Source: Streptomyces roseirectus (lineage in GTDB: Bacteria > Actinomycetota > Actinomycetes > Streptomycetales > Streptomycetaceae). From it: a DNA stretch of 64,000 bases. Below are positions 46,419 to 55,147 of this stretch, in pieces; position 1 is the first letter of the stretch, and each line of letters begins with the position of its first letter. A program made the position numbers and the translations under genes. Location: contig NZ_CP060828.1 of NCBI RefSeq assembly GCF_014489635.1, positions 7,320,001-7,384,000 on the forward strand, given 5' to 3'. The notes beneath the pieces were generated by a model that was given only the letters and a program-made list of their open reading frames with translations, did not search any database and had not been told where the DNA came from.

Positions 46419-47660
46419 TCACGGCGGCCCTGATCCGTTCAGCCACCACGCCCCGTACACCGCCGACACCACCGCCGCGGCGGTCACCACCAGCGCGGAC
46501 CGCGACGTCCGCAGCCTGGCCAGCGCGAGGGCGAGCGGCAGCAGGACCGGGAACGCGGGCATCAGCAGACGCGGTTTCGAGCCGAAGTAGCTCGACGCGC
46601 AGAGCGCGAGGGCGAGCACGACGCCGGTGTACACCAGGAGCGGTACCGGCTGACGCTGCCGTACGCAGACCGCGTACAGGCGCAGCAGCAGACCCACGCC
46701 GAGGATCAGGGCTAGGCCCGCGAGGGCGCCGAGCGGCGAGGTGAACTTCTCCGCGATGAAGCGGGCGAACGCGTAACCGCCGTCGAAGCCGTTGCGCCAG
46801 CCGGCCTGGACGTCCAGATAGCCGAGGGGGCCGTCACCGGTCCGGTGGCCGACCCACAGGACGTAGCCCAGTGAGCCGAGGGGCGCGATGGCCAGCCCGA
46901 GGGCGCGCGGGAGAAGCCGTGTGCCGGTCGCGGGCGCCGTGCTGCCGGGTGACACGGACGAGGGAACGGGGACGGAGGGGGAACCGGGGTGGGAAGAGGT
47001 CCGTTCTCGGAGCAGAGGGTCGGCGAGGGACCGGTCCCGCAGTACGGAAACGACTCCGGCCGCCCAGACCGCCGCCACCACCGCGAGACCCACCGGGCGG
47101 GTCAGGCCGGCCAGTGCCGCCAGGACCCCCGCCATGACCCACCGTCCGGTCAGTACGGCGTACAGGGACCAGGCGGCGAGAACCGTGAACAACGACTCGC
47201 TGTACGCCATCGACTGCACGATCCCCACCGGGAGCACGGCCCACAGCAGCACCGCGCACACCGCCGCGCGACCGCCGTACACCCGGTCGGCGACCGCGAA
47301 GATCCCCCAGGCCGCCGCGAGCGAGGAGAGGAGGGAGACGGTGAACCCCGCATCGGCGTACGACAGAGGTGACACGGAATGGAGAAGACGTTCCAGCCAC
47401 GGAAGGAGAGGGAAGAACGCCAGATTCGAATGGACGTCGCCGTTCGGCAGACGCACCTCGTAGCCGTACCCCTGCTCGGCCACGCGGACGTACCACAGGG
47501 AGTCCCAGCGTGCTGTCAACAACGTGTACGCGCTCTTGTCGCGCGCGGCGCTCCACACCGTTAAGGCGGTCAGTCCCAGTGCGCGGACGGCCGCGAATCC
47601 CAGGAGGGCCGGGGCCGCCCGGCGCAGGGTCGGGGAGTCGCGTGCCGCAGTCTCGATCAT
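46419..47660 (-). CDS. Polytopic membrane glycosyltransferase (PIG-V/GT39-like)
   Basis: The 413-residue protein has many hydrophobic helices. It shows TARWDSLWYVRVAEQGYG near the start, then SNLAFFPLLPWLERLL, the pattern of polyprenyl-phosphate-sugar-dependent mannosyltransferases that act outside the membrane. A Ser/Pro-rich loop sits at about residues 225-250. Donor and acceptor are unknown. The ATG at 47660 has GATAAT 7 nt upstream, so a leaderless transcript is possible; the longer reading adds a basic non-conserved N-terminus. Confidence 0.78.
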   Translation of the reverse strand: MIETAARDSPTLRRAAPALLGFAAVRALGLTALTVWSAARDKSAYTLLTARWDSLWYVRVAEQGYGYEVRLPNGDVHSNLAFFPLLPWLERLLHSVSPLSYADAGFTVSLLSSLAAAWGIFAVADRVYGGRAAVCAVLLWAVLPVGIVQSMAYSESLFTVLAAWSLYAVLTGRWVMAGVLAALAGLTRPVGLAVVAAVWAAGVVSVLRDRSLADPLLRERTSSHPGSPSVPVPSSVSPGSTAPATGTRLLPRALGLAIAPLGSLGYVLWVGHRTGDGPLGYLDVQAGWRNGFDGGYAFARFIAEKFTSPLGALAGLALILGVGLLLRLYAVCVRQRQPVPLLVYTGVVLALALCASSYFGSKPRLLMPAFPVLLPLALALARLRTSRSALVVTAAAVVSAVYGAWWLNGSGPP

Positions 47661-47667
47661 GGGAGCG

Positions 47668-47673
47668 ATTATC
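47668..47673 (-). promoter_or_regulatory. -10 element of polytopic glycosyltransferase gene
   Basis: GATAAT on the minus strand ends 7 nt before the ATG at 47660; it differs from the TANNNT pattern only in the first base. Confidence 0.4.
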
Positions 47674-47883
47674 AGGCGCTTGTGGACGAGTGGTGTACGC
47701 CACATGGGTTCCGCGTGGCGTCTGAGAGGTCCGCCACGTGATCGGGGCGCGAACTCGCGTACGCTGCGATGCACTCGCCGTTCGTCCGCGCGGGCCGGGG
47801 ACGCCGCTCCTCTCCGGCTGAGTCGCGGGGAGTCCCCACCCCGTGAACCCGTCGAACGGGCGAATCAGCTGGGAGGTACGCGC

Positions 47884-49470
47884 ATGTCCGGGACGATCAT
47901 GGCCACGGCTGTGCGCCGACGTTCGGGGGACGAGGCGGGGGCCCAGCGGTGGATCGTGCTGGTCGTGCTGTGTGTGAGCCTGCTGCTGGTGGCCGTCGAC
48001 GCGACGGTGCTGCACGTGGCGGTGCCGGCGGTGACCGAGGACCTGCGGCCCGGGGCGATCGAGTTGCTGTGGATCGTTGACACGTATCCGCTGGTCTGCG
48101 CGTCGCTGCTGATCCTGTTCGGGACGCTGGGCGACAAGGTCGGGCGGCGGCGGGTGCTGCTGCTGGGGTACGCGCTGTTCGGGGTGGCGTCGGCGCTGGC
48201 GGCGTTCGCCGGGAGCGCGCAGGTGCTGATCCTCGCGCGGGCGCTGCTCGGCGTCGGCGGCGCGATGATCATGCCGGCGACGCTGTCGATCCTGCGGCAG
48301 GTGTTCCCCGACCGGCGTGAGCGGGCGCTCGCGATAGGGATCTGGAGCGCGGTGGCCGCGGTGGGCGCGGCGGCGGGGCCGCTGCTCGGGGGGTTCCTGC
48401 TGGAGCACTTCTGGTGGGGGGCCGTCTTCCTCGTCAACATCCCGCTGATGATCGTCAGCCTGCCGGTCGGCCGGTGGCTGCTGCCCGAGTCCAAGGGGGA
48501 CACCGACGGGCCGTGGGACGTCGTCGGCGCGCTGATGGCCGCCGCCGGGCTGTTCTCCGTCGTCCTCGGGGTCAAACGCCTCGGGAGCGGGGAGTTCGGG
48601 GGGCTCACGTTCCTGCCGCTCGCGCTCGGCGCCGTCCTGCTCGTGTTCTTCGTCCGGCGGCAGCGGCGGCGGCCGTATCCGCTGGTGGACCTGCGGATGT
48701 TCGCCCGGCCCGCCTTCGGGACGGCGGTGCTGTGCATCGTCCTCGCCATGCTGGCGCTGGTCGGGCTCGAACTGATCGCCGCGCAGTACCTGCAACTCGT
48801 GCTCGGGTTGTCGCCGTTGCAGACGGGGCTGCGGCTGCTGCCGCTGACCGTCGCGGCGATGGCGGCGGGCCTCGCGGGCGCGCGGCTGCTGCGCCGGTTC
48901 GGGCCCCGGCGGATGGTGTGCGGGGGGTTCGTGCTGACGGCCGCCGCCGTGCTGACGCTCACCGGGATGGGTAAGTCCGACGACGCGGGGCTGCTGCTCG
49001 CCGGGTTCGTGCTGCTCGGGTTCGGGCTGGAGACGACGCTGTTCGCGGCGTACGAGTCGATGCTGAGCGAGGCGCCGGCGGAGCAGGCGGGCGGGGCGGC
49101 CGCCGTGGGGGAGACGTCGTACCAGCTCGGGGCCGGGATCGGGATCGCGCTGCTCGGGAGCGTGATGAACGCCGCCTACAAGCCGGGCGTGGTGTCCGTC
49201 GCGGGGGTGCCGGCCGAGGCGTCGGCGGCCGCCGGGCACTCGCTGGGCGAGGCGTACGACGTCGCCGGGGAGCTGGGCGGGCCCGCCGGGGGTGTGCTGC
49301 GGCGGGCCGCGCGGGACTCGTTCGTGCACGGGCTGCATGTGACGCTGCTGGTCAGCGCGGGGTTGCTGCTGCTGGGCGCGGTGATGGCGCTGCGGCTGCC
49401 GAAGGGGATGCAGGCGGAGGTGCCGACGGAGGTGCCGGCGCCCCGGGTGCCGTGCGCGCGTGACTGCTGA
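47884..49470 (+). CDS. MFS drug exporter, DHA2 (14-helix) family
   Basis: This 528-residue transporter has the DHA2 features: VDATVLHVAVPAVTEDL in helix 1 (motif D1), the loop GTLGDKVGRRRVLLLG (motif A) and about 14 helices. It probably exports a drug or metabolite by proton antiport. The ATG at 47884 has GGGAGGT upstream. It is divergent from the polytopic glycosyltransferase and no TetR-type regulator gene is adjacent. Confidence 0.9.
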   Translation: MSGTIMATAVRRRSGDEAGAQRWIVLVVLCVSLLLVAVDATVLHVAVPAVTEDLRPGAIELLWIVDTYPLVCASLLILFGTLGDKVGRRRVLLLGYALFGVASALAAFAGSAQVLILARALLGVGGAMIMPATLSILRQVFPDRRERALAIGIWSAVAAVGAAAGPLLGGFLLEHFWWGAVFLVNIPLMIVSLPVGRWLLPESKGDTDGPWDVVGALMAAAGLFSVVLGVKRLGSGEFGGLTFLPLALGAVLLVFFVRRQRRRPYPLVDLRMFARPAFGTAVLCIVLAMLALVGLELIAAQYLQLVLGLSPLQTGLRLLPLTVAAMAAGLAGARLLRRFGPRRMVCGGFVLTAAAVLTLTGMGKSDDAGLLLAGFVLLGFGLETTLFAAYESMLSEAPAEQAGGAAAVGETSYQLGAGIGIALLGSVMNAAYKPGVVSVAGVPAEASAAAGHSLGEAYDVAGELGGPAGGVLRRAARDSFVHGLHVTLLVSAGLLLLGAVMALRLPKGMQAEVPTEVPAPRVPCARDC

Positions 49471-49516
49471 GGGGCTTGTTGGGGTGCCTGGCTGGGCGTA
49501 GGTTCCATGGTTGGTG

Positions 49517-49531
49517 ACTAGCGGTGCTAGT
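49517..49531. promoter_or_regulatory. Perfect inverted repeat upstream of acyl-CoA dehydrogenase gene
   Basis: ACTAGCGGTGCTAGT has 6-bp arms around a 3-bp centre and lies 13 bp before the start codon, close to the ribosome binding site. It looks like a TetR-type operator; the regulator is not encoded nearby. Confidence 0.5.
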
Positions 49532-49544
49532 TTTTGGAGGACGT

Positions 49545-50717
49545 GTGGGATCGTTCGACGTTGCTGATCTGCTGGGGCTCGATGAGCTGCTGTCCCCGGA
49601 GGACCTGGCCGTGCGGGACACCGTGCGGCGCTGGGTGGGCGAGCGGGTGCTGCCGCACGTCGCGCAGTGGTACGAGGCCGGGGAACTGCCCCAGGTGCGG
49701 GAACTGGCACGGGAGTTGGGGAGCCTCGGGGCGCTCGGGATGTCCCTTGAGGGATACGGGTGCGCGGGGGCGAGCGCCGTGCAGTACGGGCTCGCCTGCC
49801 TGGAGCTGGAGGCCGGGGACTCCGGGATCCGCTCGCTCGTCTCCGTGCAGGGCTCCCTCGCGATGTACGCGATCCACCGGTTCGGGGGCGAGGCGCAGAA
49901 GCGGGAGTGGCTGCCCCGGATGGCCGCCGGCGAGGTCATCGGCTGCTTCGGGCTCACCGAACCCGACCACGGCTCCGACCCCGCCTCGATGCGCACCTAT
50001 GCGAAGCGCGACGGCTCGGACTGGGTGCTCAGCGGGCGCAAGATGTGGATCACCAACGGCTCCGTGGCCGGTGTCGCCGTCGTGTGGGCGCGGACCGAGG
50101 AAGGGGTGCGTGGGTTCGTCGTCCCGACCGACGCGCCCGGGTTCTCGGCGCCGGAGATCAAGCACAAGTGGTCGCTGCGGGCCAGCGTCACCAGCGAGCT
50201 GGTGCTCGACGACGTACGGCTGCCCGGCGACGCCGTGCTGCCCGAGGTCGTCGGCCTGAAGGGGCCGCTGAGCTGTCTGTCGCACGCCCGGTACGGGATC
50301 GTGTGGGGCGCGATGGGGGCGGCGCGGGCCTGTTTCGAGACGGCCGTGGAGTACGCGAAGACGCGCGAGCAGTTCGGACGGCCGATCGGGGGGTTCCAGC
50401 TCACGCAGGCCAAACTCGCCGACATGGCCGTTGAGTTGCACAAGGGCGTCCTGCTCGCCCATCACCTGGGCCGGCGGATGGACGCGGGACGGCTGCGGCC
50501 CGAGCAGGTCAGCTTCGGGAAGCTCAACAACGTCCGCGAGGCCATCGAGATCTGCCGGACGTCGCGGACGGTCCTCGGTGCCAACGGGATCTCGCTGGAG
50601 TACCCCGTGATGCGGCACGCGACGAACCTGGAGTCGGTGCTCACCTACGAAGGCACCGTGGAGATGCACCAGTTGGTGCTGGGCAAGGCGCTCACCGGAC
50701 TCGACGCCTTCCGCTGA
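49545..50717 (+). CDS. Acyl-CoA dehydrogenase (glutaryl-CoA dehydrogenase-like)
   Basis: This 390-residue flavoenzyme has the acyl-CoA dehydrogenase signatures CFGLTEPDHGSDPASM and RKMWITNGSVA. The active-site region TYEGTVEMHQLVLGKALTG has the catalytic Glu (YEGT). The overall pattern is closest to glutaryl-CoA dehydrogenases of lysine/tryptophan breakdown. The GTG at 49545 has GGAGG four bases upstream and follows a palindromic operator. A terminator separates it from the convergent sepF-like gene. Confidence 0.9.
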   Translation: MGSFDVADLLGLDELLSPEDLAVRDTVRRWVGERVLPHVAQWYEAGELPQVRELARELGSLGALGMSLEGYGCAGASAVQYGLACLELEAGDSGIRSLVSVQGSLAMYAIHRFGGEAQKREWLPRMAAGEVIGCFGLTEPDHGSDPASMRTYAKRDGSDWVLSGRKMWITNGSVAGVAVVWARTEEGVRGFVVPTDAPGFSAPEIKHKWSLRASVTSELVLDDVRLPGDAVLPEVVGLKGPLSCLSHARYGIVWGAMGAARACFETAVEYAKTREQFGRPIGGFQLTQAKLADMAVELHKGVLLAHHLGRRMDAGRLRPEQVSFGKLNNVREAIEICRTSRTVLGANGISLEYPVMRHATNLESVLTYEGTVEMHQLVLGKALTGLDAFR

Positions 50718-50727
50718 CCCCCCGAGG

Positions 50728-50752
50728 GGCAGGGCCGGTGAGCGGCCCTGCC
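50728..50752. terminator. Bidirectional terminator
   Basis: GGCAGGGCCG pairs perfectly with CGGCCCTGCC around a 5-nt loop, in the 35-bp gap between the convergent acyl-CoA dehydrogenase and sepF-like genes. Confidence 0.85.
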
Positions 50753-51193
50753 TCAGCTCTGGTTGAAGAAGCCGTCCGTGCGGTGGCCGCCGGGGTCGCC
50801 GTTGACGATCTCCGTGTGGGCCGGGGTCAGCAGGAACACGCGCGTGGAGACGCGTTCGATGGAACCGCGCAGTCCGAAGATGAGCCCGGCGGCGAAGTCG
50901 ACGACGCGCTTGGCGTCGGCCGCCTCCATGGCCGTCAGATTCATGATCACCGGCACGCCCTCGCGGAACAGCTCGCCGATCGCGCGGGCGTCCCGGAAGC
51001 TGTCCGGGGTGACCGTGCCGATCCGGCGGCCCTTCTCCTCGGCCGTGTCCGTCGCGACCTTGACCCGGGGGTCGGTGACCCAGGCGGCGTCGCCGGAGTC
51101 GGTCCCCTCGGAGTAGTCGTCGTCGTAGTAACGCTCGTCATCGTTGTCGTCGACGAGGCCAAGCCAGGCACTCGCCTTGCGCACCGATCCCAT
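50753..51193 (-). CDS. sepF: SepF-like cell division protein
   Basis: The 146-residue protein has the SepF organisation. An N-terminal membrane-binding helix ([10 protein letters not shown]) and acidic linker precede a SepF core ([33 protein letters not shown], cited by its ends, then [24 protein letters not shown]). SepF anchors FtsZ to the membrane. It stands outside the ftsZ cluster, so it is probably one of the extra SepF-like proteins of streptomycetes (SflA, SCO1749 in S. coelicolor, from memory), which tune Z-ring or polarity functions. The C-terminal [21 protein letters not shown] tail is normal. Confidence 0.9.
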   Translation of the reverse strand: MGSVRKASAWLGLVDDNDDERYYDDDYSEGTDSGDAAWVTDPRVKVATDTAEEKGRRIGTVTPDSFRDARAIGELFREGVPVIMNLTAMEAADAKRVVDFAAGLIFGLRGSIERVSTRVFLLTPAHTEIVNGDPGGHRTDGFFNQS

Positions 51194-51892
51194 GGACGCC
51201 TCCTCTCACAGCGGGCTTGCTTGCTATCCGCAGTACCCATGGTCGTCCATGATGCGGATGTCGCGCCAAGTGGATAGACGCCGCGCGGGGGGTTTGTGAC
51301 GGTACTGGTGCACAGCCGATCCGTCGAGAGTCCAGACGCCCCAAGGGTCGTACCGTGTACGGCTGCTGACTGAGAGTGAAATAGGATTCTTTGTGGCGGA
51401 CGGGTGACAAGCGGTGCGTATGGGTGAACGGAAGCGGCCGTTCGGGGTCGCTCCAGGCTGATTGTCGGCCTGCGCAAGGAGGCTGACTGGGTGTCAGGTG
51501 CGGCGAGCTGAGGGGAGGGCGCTCGTGTGAAGGCGTTGCGGAAAGGCATCGGGAGTGCCCCGGGCGCGGCCACGGGGCAGGGCGGCGGTCAGCTCAACAG
51601 GAACAGGACCACACGCGACCGAAGTCGATGTGGGAGCGGGTGACCAGCCACTGCTGCGGATGCATGGGCCAAGTGGAACAGGTCTCCGGATACCAGTCAA
51701 CCGACTTGAGACGTACCGCTCACACTCTGGACAGCCTTGACAGCGAGGGGAAACGCGGTCGTACTCTCGGGATGCGGCCCTGCTGAGGGGCTCGGCCGCG
51801 TCGGCGCCGCGCGGCGCCCCGTGTGAAGGTGACCGCCTCCCCCGCTGCCCGGCCGCGCCCGGAGTCCGGGGGCTTCTTAGACGGAGCCTTCC
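51194..51892. other. 699-bp gap between the sepF-like gene and the FAD protein gene
   Basis: Codon-position bias is weak throughout, so no standard gene is seen. A possible small ORF (51527-51643), an inverted repeat CGTAC-cgt-GTACG near 51350 and a possible promoter for the downstream gene (TTGACA 51737-51742 and TACTCT 51762-51767, 19-bp spacer) are noted. Confidence 0.5.
51527..51643 (+). CDS. Possible small ORF, 38 residues
   Basis: A GTG start preceded by GAGGGGAGGG at good distance opens a 38-codon frame giving a basic Gly/Arg-rich peptide (MKALRKGIGSAPGAAT...). Codon bias is weak and I know no homologue, so it may not be expressed. Confidence 0.2.
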   Translation: MKALRKGIGSAPGAATGQGGGQLNRNRTTRDRSRCGSG

Positions 51893-53881
51893 ATGTCTTC
51901 CCTCGTCATCGTCGGCGCCGGCCCCCGCGGGGTCGGGCTCATCGAGCGGATCGCCGCCAACGCGCCCGAGCTGTACGACGGTTCGGGCCTCGACATCCAC
52001 CTCGTCGATCCGCATCCGCCGGGCGGCGGGCGCATCTGGCGTGCCGCGCAGTCGCCGTTGCTGTGGATGAACTCCCATGCCGAGGACGTCACGATGTTCA
52101 CGGACGAGACGGTGACCATGGAAGGGCCGGTGCGGGAGGGGCCCACGCTGCACGAGTGGGCCGGGATCGGCGGCCGGACGTTCGCCGACCGGCAGCTTCA
52201 GGGGGAGTACCTGGGGTGGTTCTACGAGCGGGCGGTGGCCGCGCTGCCCGCGGGGGTGCGGGTGCGGCATCATGCGCGGCGGGCGGTGCGGGTCGTGGGG
52301 GCGCGGGAGGGGCGCCAGGAGGTGTGGTTGGAGAGGGGTTCTCCGGCGAGGGACGGGGGGTCTTCTGCGGGTGTTGCGGGGGTCGGGGGTGGCTACGAGG
52401 TTCTGCATGCCGATGTCGTCGTTCTCGCGCTCGGGCATCTCGATGCCGAACTCGACGACGAGCAGCGGGCGTTGGCGGCGTATGCCGGGCGGCACGGGCT
52501 GGTTCATCTGCCGCCCGACTTCACCGCTGACAGTGATCTGTCCGCCCTGGTGGCCGGTGAGCCTGTGCTCGTGCGGGGGTTCGGGCTCGCGTTCGTCGAT
52601 CTGATGGTGCTGCTGACGGAAGGGCGGGGCGGGCGGTACGAGGGTGAGGTGTACGTGCCGTCGGGGCGGGAGCCGGTGCTGTACGTGGGGTCGCGGCGAG
52701 GGGTGCCGTACCGCTCGAAGATCGGGTACGACCTCGTCGGCGAACGGCCGCCGCTGCCCCGGTTCCTCGGGCCCGGCGAGATCGACCGACTGCTCGCGCT
52801 GGAGGGCGGGTTCGACTACCGGCGGGACGTCTGGCCGCTGATCGAGAAGGAGTTGGGGTTCGCCCACTATCACCGGCTGTTCGCGGCGCATCCCGAGCGG
52901 ACGTCGATGGACTGGGCGGACTTCGAGGAGAAGTACGCGGCGGGCGGCGGGGCGGACCTGCGGGCGCTGGTCGCCGAGGCGGTGCCCGATCCCCGGGACA
53001 GACTCGATCTCGCGGCGCTGGACCGGCCGTTGGCGGGTGAGCGGTACGGGTCGGCGGAGGAGTTCCAGGAGGGGTTGCGGGGGCATATCGAGGCGGATCT
53101 GACGCGACGTCACGATGACGCGCACAGCGTCGACTTGGCCGTGTTCCTCGGACTCCTCTCCGTGTACGGCCAGTTGATACGGCTCGGTGGCGGTGTCGCC
53201 TCCTCCTGGCACGGGTTCTTCAGCTACCTCGCCTCCGGGCCGCCCGGACCCCGGCTGCGGCAGATGCTCGCGCTGTCCCGGGCCGGGGTGCTGAGGTTCG
53301 TCGGCGCGGACATGGAAGTGCGGGCCGAGGACGGGGTGTTCAGGGCGTCGAGTCCCACTGTTCCCGGGGCCGTCGTCGAGGCACGGGCCCTCGTCGAGGC
53401 GCGGCTGCCGGAGGCTTCCGTACGGCGCGCGCTGGATCCGCTGCTGCGGGGGCTCGCGGAGGAGGGGGCGGGGGAGACCGGCGAAGGGCTGCTCCGGGTG
53501 GAGCCGGGGACGGGGCGTGTCCTCGACGCGGACGGGCGCGCGCATCCTCGGCGGTTCGCACTCGGACCGTATACGGACGGGCGGACGCCGGGGGCGTTCA
53601 CGCGGCCTCGGACCGGGGGGCCGGCGTTTCGGCAGAACGATGCGACGGCTCGGGCGGTGTTGGGGTTGTTGTGCGGGGGGTCGGGCGGGGTGGAGGGCTT
53701 CGGGGGAGCTGAGGGGGCGGGTATTACGGGTACTGCGGGTGCGGGTACTACGGGTGGCTCTGCCGGGGTGGGCGGCTCCGGTGGGTCTGAGGGCGCGGGT
53801 ACTACGGGTACTACGGGTACTACGGGTGGTCCCACGGGGACGGGCGGTTCTCGCGACATCGTCGGGGAGGTGGGCGCGTGA
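51893..53881 (+). CDS. FAD/NAD(P)-binding protein (NAD_binding_9-like)
   Basis: This 662-residue protein begins with a dinucleotide-binding loop (LVIVGAGPRGVGLIERIA) and continues PPGGGRIWRAAQSPLLWMN, the pattern of NAD_binding_9-type flavoproteins of unknown substrate. A second region includes VLVRGFGLAFVDLMVLLTEG. The C-terminal 60 residues (about 600-660) are a Gly/Thr/Ser-rich repeat that the core does not need. The start at 51893 follows GGAG. The stop overlaps the next gene by 4 bp (GTGA), so the downstream monooxygenase-like protein is a probable partner. Confidence 0.85.
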   Translation: MSSLVIVGAGPRGVGLIERIAANAPELYDGSGLDIHLVDPHPPGGGRIWRAAQSPLLWMNSHAEDVTMFTDETVTMEGPVREGPTLHEWAGIGGRTFADRQLQGEYLGWFYERAVAALPAGVRVRHHARRAVRVVGAREGRQEVWLERGSPARDGGSSAGVAGVGGGYEVLHADVVVLALGHLDAELDDEQRALAAYAGRHGLVHLPPDFTADSDLSALVAGEPVLVRGFGLAFVDLMVLLTEGRGGRYEGEVYVPSGREPVLYVGSRRGVPYRSKIGYDLVGERPPLPRFLGPGEIDRLLALEGGFDYRRDVWPLIEKELGFAHYHRLFAAHPERTSMDWADFEEKYAAGGGADLRALVAEAVPDPRDRLDLAALDRPLAGERYGSAEEFQEGLRGHIEADLTRRHDDAHSVDLAVFLGLLSVYGQLIRLGGGVASSWHGFFSYLASGPPGPRLRQMLALSRAGVLRFVGADMEVRAEDGVFRASSPTVPGAVVEARALVEARLPEASVRRALDPLLRGLAEEGAGETGEGLLRVEPGTGRVLDADGRAHPRRFALGPYTDGRTPGAFTRPRTGGPAFRQNDATARAVLGLLCGGSGGVEGFGGAEGAGITGTAGAGTTGGSAGVGGSGGSEGAGTTGTTGTTGGPTGTGGSRDIVGEVGA

Positions 53882-54693
53882 GCGCGTCCTGGGGGCTGCC
53901 GCATCTTGCCGCTGCCGTGGATCTGCCCGAGGGGGAGGACTGCGCGGAGTTGGTGGGGCTGGCCGAGCGGGGTGGGCTGGACTTCGTGACGTTGGGGGGT
54001 GGCGGGGACGTCGTGGGGGAGTTGGCCCGGGTGGCGGGGGTCACGCGGCGGGTGGGGCTGGTGGCGTTGTCGGAGGAGGGGGTCGGGACGGGGGCCGCGA
54101 TCGTCGGGCTCGACCGGGTGAGCCGGGGGAGGGGTGGGGGGCTCGTGGCGGAGAAGGGGGGTGGGGTGCCTCAAGTCGAGGGCGGGGCCTGTCCGTTGCG
54201 GGTCGTCGACGCCGGGGACGCCTCCGGGTGGGACTTCGCCGCGCGGTACGGGGACGTCGCGCTCGTGCGGGTCGTCGGGGCCGGCGAGGCGCGGGTCGTC
54301 CGGGAGCGACTGCGGGCGCGGGCCGGGGAGTCGGGGCGGGACCCGGACGCGCTGCGGGTGCTGGCGGCGCTGCTGATCGACCTCGGGGACGGGGAGCGGG
54401 CCGCCGTCCCCGGGCACGGCGGGGGCGGGCCGCGGGCGAGTGCGCGGGGGCCGTTGTACCGGGGCGGGCCCGTGGACCTCGCCGAGCTGATCGCCGGGTG
54501 GTACCGGGAGGGGGCCGTGGACGGGTTCCATCTGACGCCCGTCGAGCCGCGCCGGGATCTGGAGCGGCTGGTCAACGGGACGGTCGCGTTGCTCCAGCAC
54601 CGGGGGCTGTTCCGGACGTTCTACCCGGGGACGACCTTGCGCGAGCATCTGGGGCTGGGGCGGCAGGTGCGGGCGGTGCCGGGGGTGGGGTGA
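53878..54693 (+). CDS. Shortened luciferase-like (LLM class) flavin monooxygenase
   Basis: The 271-residue protein keeps pieces of the NtaA/SnaA-type LLM fold. The N-terminal VGLAERGGLDFVTLG corresponds to barrel strand 1, and the C-terminal VDGFHLTPVEPRRDLERLV, then QHRGLFRTFYPGTTLREHL, is very like full-length members of about 400-450 residues. Large central segments of the barrel are missing or shortened, so flavin binding is uncertain. It is coupled to the FAD/NAD(P)-binding protein by a 4-bp overlap, so it may have been kept as a partner or be decaying. Confidence 0.7.
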   Translation: MSASWGLPHLAAAVDLPEGEDCAELVGLAERGGLDFVTLGGGGDVVGELARVAGVTRRVGLVALSEEGVGTGAAIVGLDRVSRGRGGGLVAEKGGGVPQVEGGACPLRVVDAGDASGWDFAARYGDVALVRVVGAGEARVVRERLRARAGESGRDPDALRVLAALLIDLGDGERAAVPGHGGGGPRASARGPLYRGGPVDLAELIAGWYREGAVDGFHLTPVEPRRDLERLVNGTVALLQHRGLFRTFYPGTTLREHLGLGRQVRAVPGVG

Positions 54694-55147
54694 GGCCGGC
54701 GGAGGGGCGGATGGGTTCGGCGGCTGTTTCGTTGGGCCGGTTTCGGCCATCCGCCGGGGGTGAGCGGGTCCCGGGGGCGACCTGTGGGTCTCGGCGGGTG
54801 GCGGGGTGGGTGTGCGGGCCGGTGCGGCGTGGTGCGGTGTGGTTCAGCAGGGTGTTCGGGTGGTTCGGGAACCTTTTCGACGGCGTGATCGTCGTAGGGG
54901 TAGGGGAGTTGGCCTGAAGCCACTCATTTCGCGCAGTTCTCACTGCGGTGCGCGGCCGGTTCGCGCCCTTGTGCCCGGTGGTCGTTCTCGTGCGCCCTTG
55001 CGCCGACCGTCCGTTCGGCCGAATACTCCTTCCTCAGCGCTTGTCAGGGGCATGTATCCCTGGTTTCACGGGCGGACCATGGCTCTGGCTGCGCCTCACG
55101 GGCCCCGACCCCACGCGGGCCCCCGACTTCCCGGGAGGGAACGACAC
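54694..55147. other. 454-bp gap upstream of the protease gene
   Basis: No convincing gene. The codon-biased reading frames present lack conserved content. A good ribosome binding site (GAGGGAACG) precedes the protease start. Confidence 0.5.

Noticed and set aside
46834..49710. 958-codon frame on the minus strand over the MFS gene
   Set aside because: Composition is Pro/Arg/His-rich without domains and it lies opposite a clear membrane transporter.
51494..54750. Minus-strand frames opposite the flavoprotein and LLM genes
   Set aside because: No conserved sequence; they arise from the GC bias of the plus-strand genes.
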